In this document: in pieces, positions 61,034 through 64,000 of the stretch
How positions within the stretch are numbered: position 1 is the first letter of the stretch
Layout: each line of letters starts with the position of its first letter
NCBI RefSeq assembly: GCF_001594145.1
Contig: NZ_LVCF01000030.1
Span: forward strand, 27,551-91,550
Origin: Branchiibius sp. NY16-3462-2
GTDB taxonomy: Bacteria > Actinomycetota > Actinomycetes > Actinomycetales > Dermatophilaceae
DNA length: 64,000 nt
Direction of reading: 5' to 3'
The notes under the pieces: generated by a model
The model's database searches: none
What the model saw: only the letters and a program-made list of their open reading frames with translations
What the model was told of the DNA's origin: nothing
Program-made: the position numbers and the translations under genes

Positions 61034-61756
61034 ATGTCGAACGACTCCAGCGGTCCTGTCGATCCGTACGGCGAGTCCGGCCAGCCCGCTCCCGGCCAGG
61101 AGCCGCCGCAATACACCCCGCCGCCGGCTGCACCCCAGGGGTCGCCGGATTACTCAGCACCCCAGCAGCCACCCGCTTACCAGCAGCCGCCTGCCTACCA
61201 ACCGCCCCCGGCCTATCAGCAACCCGGGCAGGCGTATCCGCCCCCACCCGGCTACGGCGGCCAGCAGCCCGGCGGCTACCCCGCACCCGGCTACGCGGCG
61301 AACAGCCCGGATGCCTACTCCCCGTGGATAACCCGCGCTGGCGGCTTCATCATCGACTTGCTGATCGGGGCGATCCCGGTCTGGATCTTCGAGCTCTTCG
61401 GTCGCGTCGTCGGCGGCGGCTTCGGCGGGTTCCTCGACTTCGTCGGGGGCGTCCTCGGACTACTCGTCGTGGCCTGGAACCGTTGGTACAAGGGTGGCAA
61501 GACCGGGCAGTCGGTCGGCCGCGGCGTGGTCGGCGTGAAGGTGATCAGTGAGCAGACCGGTCAACCGATCGGGCCGCTGATGGCCTTCGTGCGCGATATC
61601 GCCCACCTGGTCGACTCGTTGATCTGCTACATCGGCTGGCTGTTCCCGCTGTGGGACGCCAAGCGGCAGACACTGGCGGACAAGATCATGACCACCGTGG
61701 CTGTCCCGGCGCCGAAGGTCAGCGCCGAAGAGACGTTCAGGAACTGGGACAAATAG
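61034..61756 (+). CDS. RDD-family membrane protein with Pro/Gln/Tyr-rich N-terminus
   Basis: A 240-residue protein. Residues 15-90 are a low-complexity cytoplasmic tail of QQPPAYQ-type repeats. Residues 97-230 are an RDD domain: RAGGFIIDLLIGAIPVWIFE with the Arg/Asp pair, NRWYKGGKTGQSVGRGVVGVKVI and DAKRQTLADKIMTT. RDD proteins are membrane proteins of uncertain role, some linked to ion transport. AAGGAGG precedes the ATG. A 16-bp hairpin follows. Confidence 0.9.
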   Translation: MSNDSSGPVDPYGESGQPAPGQEPPQYTPPPAAPQGSPDYSAPQQPPAYQQPPAYQPPPAYQQPGQAYPPPPGYGGQQPGGYPAPGYAANSPDAYSPWITRAGGFIIDLLIGAIPVWIFELFGRVVGGGFGGFLDFVGGVLGLLVVAWNRWYKGGKTGQSVGRGVVGVKVISEQTGQPIGPLMAFVRDIAHLVDSLICYIGWLFPLWDAKRQTLADKIMTTVAVPAPKVSAEETFRNWDK

Positions 61757-61769
61757 TCCCTGCCGACGA

Positions 61770-61805
61770 CAGAAGGGGCGCGACCACCCGGTCGCGCCCC
61801 TTCTG
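61770..61805. terminator. Bidirectional terminator between the RDD gene and rlmB
   Basis: CAGAAGGGGCGCGACC, loop ACCC, GGTCGCGCCCCTTCTG: a perfect 16-bp stem between convergent genes. One of the strongest hairpins of the window. Confidence 0.85.
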
Positions 61806-61809
61806 TGCG

Positions 61810-62763
61810 TCAGGCCTTGCCCGCCTGGCGCTGTTTGAAGATCTCGTAGAGCGTCACCGACGCCGCGATCCCGGCGTTCAGCGACTCCACTGCCGACGAC
61901 ATCGGCACCGAGACGATCTGGTCGCAGGTCTCACCGACGAGGCGCGACAGCCCCTTGCCCTCGGAGCCGACCACGATCACCAACGGCTCGGTGGCCAACG
62001 TGATGTCGGGAAGTTCGACGTCACCGTCCATGTCCAGGCCGAGCACGAAGAAGCCCGCCTTGCGGAACTCCTCCAACGTCCGGGTCAGGTTGCCTGCCAG
62101 GGCGACTGGCACTCGCGCGGCCGCTCCGGCGGAGGTCTTCCATGCCGCAGCGGTCATTCCCGCGGAGCGGCGCTCGGGCACGATCACCCCGTGCCCGCCG
62201 AAGGCCGCCACGGACCGGATGATGGCACCCAGGTTGCGCGGGTCGGTGATGCCGTCCAGGGCGACCACCAGGGGGATACCCGGTGCCTGCGGGTCGATCA
62301 GATCGGCCGGATGCGCGTAGTCGTAGGGCGGGATCTGCAGCGCCGCACCCTGATGGACGGCCCCGTCGGTCAGGCGGTCAAGCTCCTGCCGCGTCGTCTC
62401 CAGGATCGGGATCGCCTCTGCTGCAGCGATCTTCAGAATCTCGCGAATCCGGTCATCGGACTCGATGCGACCCGCGAGGTAGAGCGTCGTTGCCGGCATC
62501 CCGGTCCGCAACGCCTCCAGGACCGAGTTGCGCCCCGCCACCATCTCGCTGCTGGGTTTGTTGCTGCGCTTGGCTGCGGTGCGTGCCGGAGCCTTGGAGC
62601 GCTGCGTCGACTTGTACGCCTTGTGGTTGGGCCGCTCGGCTGCCTTCGGCGTGGGGCCCTTGCCCTCCAGACCGCGGCGGCGCTGGCCACCGCTGCCGAC
62701 GACGGCACCCTTCTTCGACGTGCCCTTGCGGATCGATCCGCGTCGCTGTGAATTGCCAGGCAT
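61810..62763 (-). CDS. rlmB: 23S rRNA (guanosine-2'-O-)-methyltransferase RlmB
   Basis: A 317-residue SPOUT methyltransferase that modifies G2251 (E. coli numbering) in the ribosomal P-loop. After a basic, lysine-rich extension of about 70 residues come the substrate-binding domain (VAGRNSVLEALRTG) and the knotted catalytic domain with DPRNLGAIIRSVAAFG, VVGSEGKGLSRLV and MSSAVESLNAGIAASV. The ATG at 62763 is one base after the cysS stop; the cysS-rlmB pair is a standard actinobacterial arrangement. Confidence 0.95.
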   Translation of the reverse strand: MPGNSQRRGSIRKGTSKKGAVVGSGGQRRRGLEGKGPTPKAAERPNHKAYKSTQRSKAPARTAAKRSNKPSSEMVAGRNSVLEALRTGMPATTLYLAGRIESDDRIREILKIAAAEAIPILETTRQELDRLTDGAVHQGAALQIPPYDYAHPADLIDPQAPGIPLVVALDGITDPRNLGAIIRSVAAFGGHGVIVPERRSAGMTAAAWKTSAGAAARVPVALAGNLTRTLEEFRKAGFFVLGLDMDGDVELPDITLATEPLVIVVGSEGKGLSRLVGETCDQIVSVPMSSAVESLNAGIAASVTLYEIFKQRQAGKA

Positions 62764-62764
62764 A

Positions 62765-64000
62765 TCAGTGCTTTCCGTCGGTAGACAGCGACCAGGTGGC
62801 GCCGTCGGGGTTGTCGGCGACAGCGACTCCGGCGGCCGACAGTTGATCGCGGATCCGGTCGGAGGTCGCGAAGTCCTTCTCAGCGCGCGCCGCCGACCGC
62901 TGGGTGAGCAGGCTCTCGACCAGCACCGCGAGCGCGTCCGAGGAGGCGTCCGAGTCATCCGCCGACCAGTGCGCGTCGTAGGGGTTGACCCCGAGCACGT
63001 CGAGCATCGCCACCACGTCGGTCGCGACTGCCGCCGCACCCGCCGCGTCGCCGGCCGCCACCAGGCTGTTGCCGTCGCGGACCGCGGTGTAGATGACTGC
63101 GAGCGCCTCGGAGATGTTCAGGTCATCGTCCATCGCCGCCGCGAAATCGGCTGGGACGGCGCCGGATTCGACCGGGCCGTCGGGCAGCGCTCGCGACAGG
63201 AAGGTTTCGATCCGGCTGAACGCGGCCTCCGCCTCGGCCAGTGAACCGGGGGCGTACTCCAACGTCGAGCGGTAGTGCACCGACCCCAGGTAGAAGCGCA
63301 GCACGATCGGCCGGATGGTGCGGGTCAGCTCCGGCACACTCAGCCCGTTGCCCAGAGATTTGCTCATCTTCTCCCCGGCCAGGGTGAGGAAGGCGTTGTG
63401 CATCCAGTACCGCGCGAATCCAAAGCCGGCAGCGCGCGATTGGGCCAGTTCGTTCTCGTGGTGCGGGAAGCGCAGATCGATACCACCCCCGTGGATGTCG
63501 AACTCGTCACCGAGCCAGCGCCGGGCCATCGCGGAGCACTCCAGGTGCCAGCCGGGGCGACCATCGCCGTACGGCGTGGGCCAACTGGCCGTCGCCGGCT
63601 CGTCGGCCTTGCGGCCCTTCCAGAGGGCGAAGTCGCGCGGGTCACGCTTGCCGCGCGGGTCGGCGTCGGCCGCGGACTCCATGTCGTCGATGCGCTGGTG
63701 GGTCAGTTCGCCGTACGCCGGCCAGGACCGCACGTCGAAGTAGACGTCGCCGCTGCCGTCCGGGGCGACGTAGGCATGCCCCTTCTCGATCAGGATCTGC
63801 ATCAGGTCGACCATGTCGGTGACGTGTCCGGTGGCGCGCGGCTCGTAGGACGGGCGCTGCACACCGAGGATGTCCAGCGCATCGCTGGTCGCCCGCTCGA
63901 ACCGGTAGGACCACTCGTTCCAGGCCACACCGGCTTCGGCGGACTTGTTCAGGATCTTGTCGTCGATATCGGTGACGTTGCGGACCAGGGTGACCTCGAG
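62765..64000 (-). CDS. cysS: Cysteinyl-tRNA synthetase, N-terminus cut by window edge
   Basis: At least 412 residues of a class I aminoacyl-tRNA synthetase; the frame stays open to base 64000, so the start and the HIGH motif lie outside. Visible: RNVTDIDDKIL at the edge, the zinc-binding region with GWHLECSAM and FPHHENELAQS, the KMSKSLGN loop, and the C-terminal anticodon-binding helices ending in RDQLSAAGV. It charges tRNA-Cys. The related mycothiol enzyme MshC is less likely given the full C-terminal domain and the rlmB neighbour. Confidence 0.95.
   Translation of the reverse strand, partial: LEVTLVRNVTDIDDKILNKSAEAGVAWNEWSYRFERATSDALDILGVQRPSYEPRATGHVTDMVDLMQILIEKGHAYVAPDGSGDVYFDVRSWPAYGELTHQRIDDMESAADADPRGKRDPRDFALWKGRKADEPATASWPTPYGDGRPGWHLECSAMARRWLGDEFDIHGGGIDLRFPHHENELAQSRAAGFGFARYWMHNAFLTLAGEKMSKSLGNGLSVPELTRTIRPIVLRFYLGSVHYRSTLEYAPGSLAEAEAAFSRIETFLSRALPDGPVESGAVPADFAAAMDDDLNISEALAVIYTAVRDGNSLVAAGDAAGAAAVATDVVAMLDVLGVNPYDAHWSADDSDASSDALAVLVESLLTQRSAARAEKDFATSDRIRDQLSAAGVAVADNPDGATWSLSTDGKH

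Overview
This window is about 64 kb of chromosomal DNA from a high-GC actinobacterium. Indicators are the strong GC bias at third codon positions, frequent GTG starts, a deazaflavin (F420)-dependent nitroreductase-family protein, a DinB-like TIGR03084 protein, a FurA-KatG pair, an Rpf protein preceded by a c-di-AMP riboswitch, a BioY/BioQ-like pair, a DUF222-HNH (13E12-type) protein, a RDD protein and a WaaP/DUF4032 protein. A single-chain 1308-residue PurL is unusual for the phylum. I would guess Micrococcales (a Dermacoccaceae- or Intrasporangiaceae-like genome), but the window cannot fix the genus.

Layout. 0.5-7 kb: a tight minus-strand catabolic operon (MHS permease, acyl-CoA dehydrogenase, CitE-like lyase, CaiB/BaiF CoA-transferase, MaoC/FAS1-like hydratase) divergent from a LysR gene; its composition matches bacterial itaconate (C5-dicarboxylate) degradation. 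7-13 kb: NIPSNAP and NTF2-like proteins around a decayed lysR fragment, then a LysR divergent from a two-subunit thiamine-diphosphate decarboxylase plus aldehyde dehydrogenase. 13-21 kb: a lipoprotein, a nucleobase permease-deaminase pair, a butanediol-type dehydrogenase, ArsR-SRPBCC, and a TetR-controlled acyl-CoA dehydrogenase/SDR unit. 21-25 kb: F420-type protein, DUF2500 protein, zinc-ribbon membrane protein, a HicB-like HTH protein, tRNA-Thr and an adenine deaminase-like protein. 25-37 kb: katG-furA, HSDL2-like SDR, purL, a permease, a methyltransferase and the HNH protein followed by GC-rich tandem repeats.

36.7-50 kb holds the second large catabolic locus: acyl-CoA dehydrogenase and two acyl-CoA ligases on the minus strand, divergent from a seven-gene operon whose neighbouring reading frames all overlap (TIGR03084, AtuA/DUF1446, acyl-CoA dehydrogenase, carboxyltransferase, biotin carboxylase/BCCP, enoyl-CoA hydratase, TetR). 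A perfect inverted repeat lies in the shared promoter. This resembles an acyclic-terpene (Atu) or branched-acyl-CoA carboxylation pathway. BioY and a BioQ-like repressor with tandem palindromes lie just downstream and could supply biotin for the carboxylase.

50-64 kb is mostly conserved core: Rpf with riboswitch, a membrane Ser/Thr kinase, a CBS protein, otsA-otsB, an MsmK/UgpC-type ATPase, DUF4032, DUF2752, RDD, rlmB and cysS (N-terminus cut by the window end). A recurrent theme is leaderless expression: at least 14 start codons sit 6-7 nt after a TANNNT hexamer, and this helps settle several starts.
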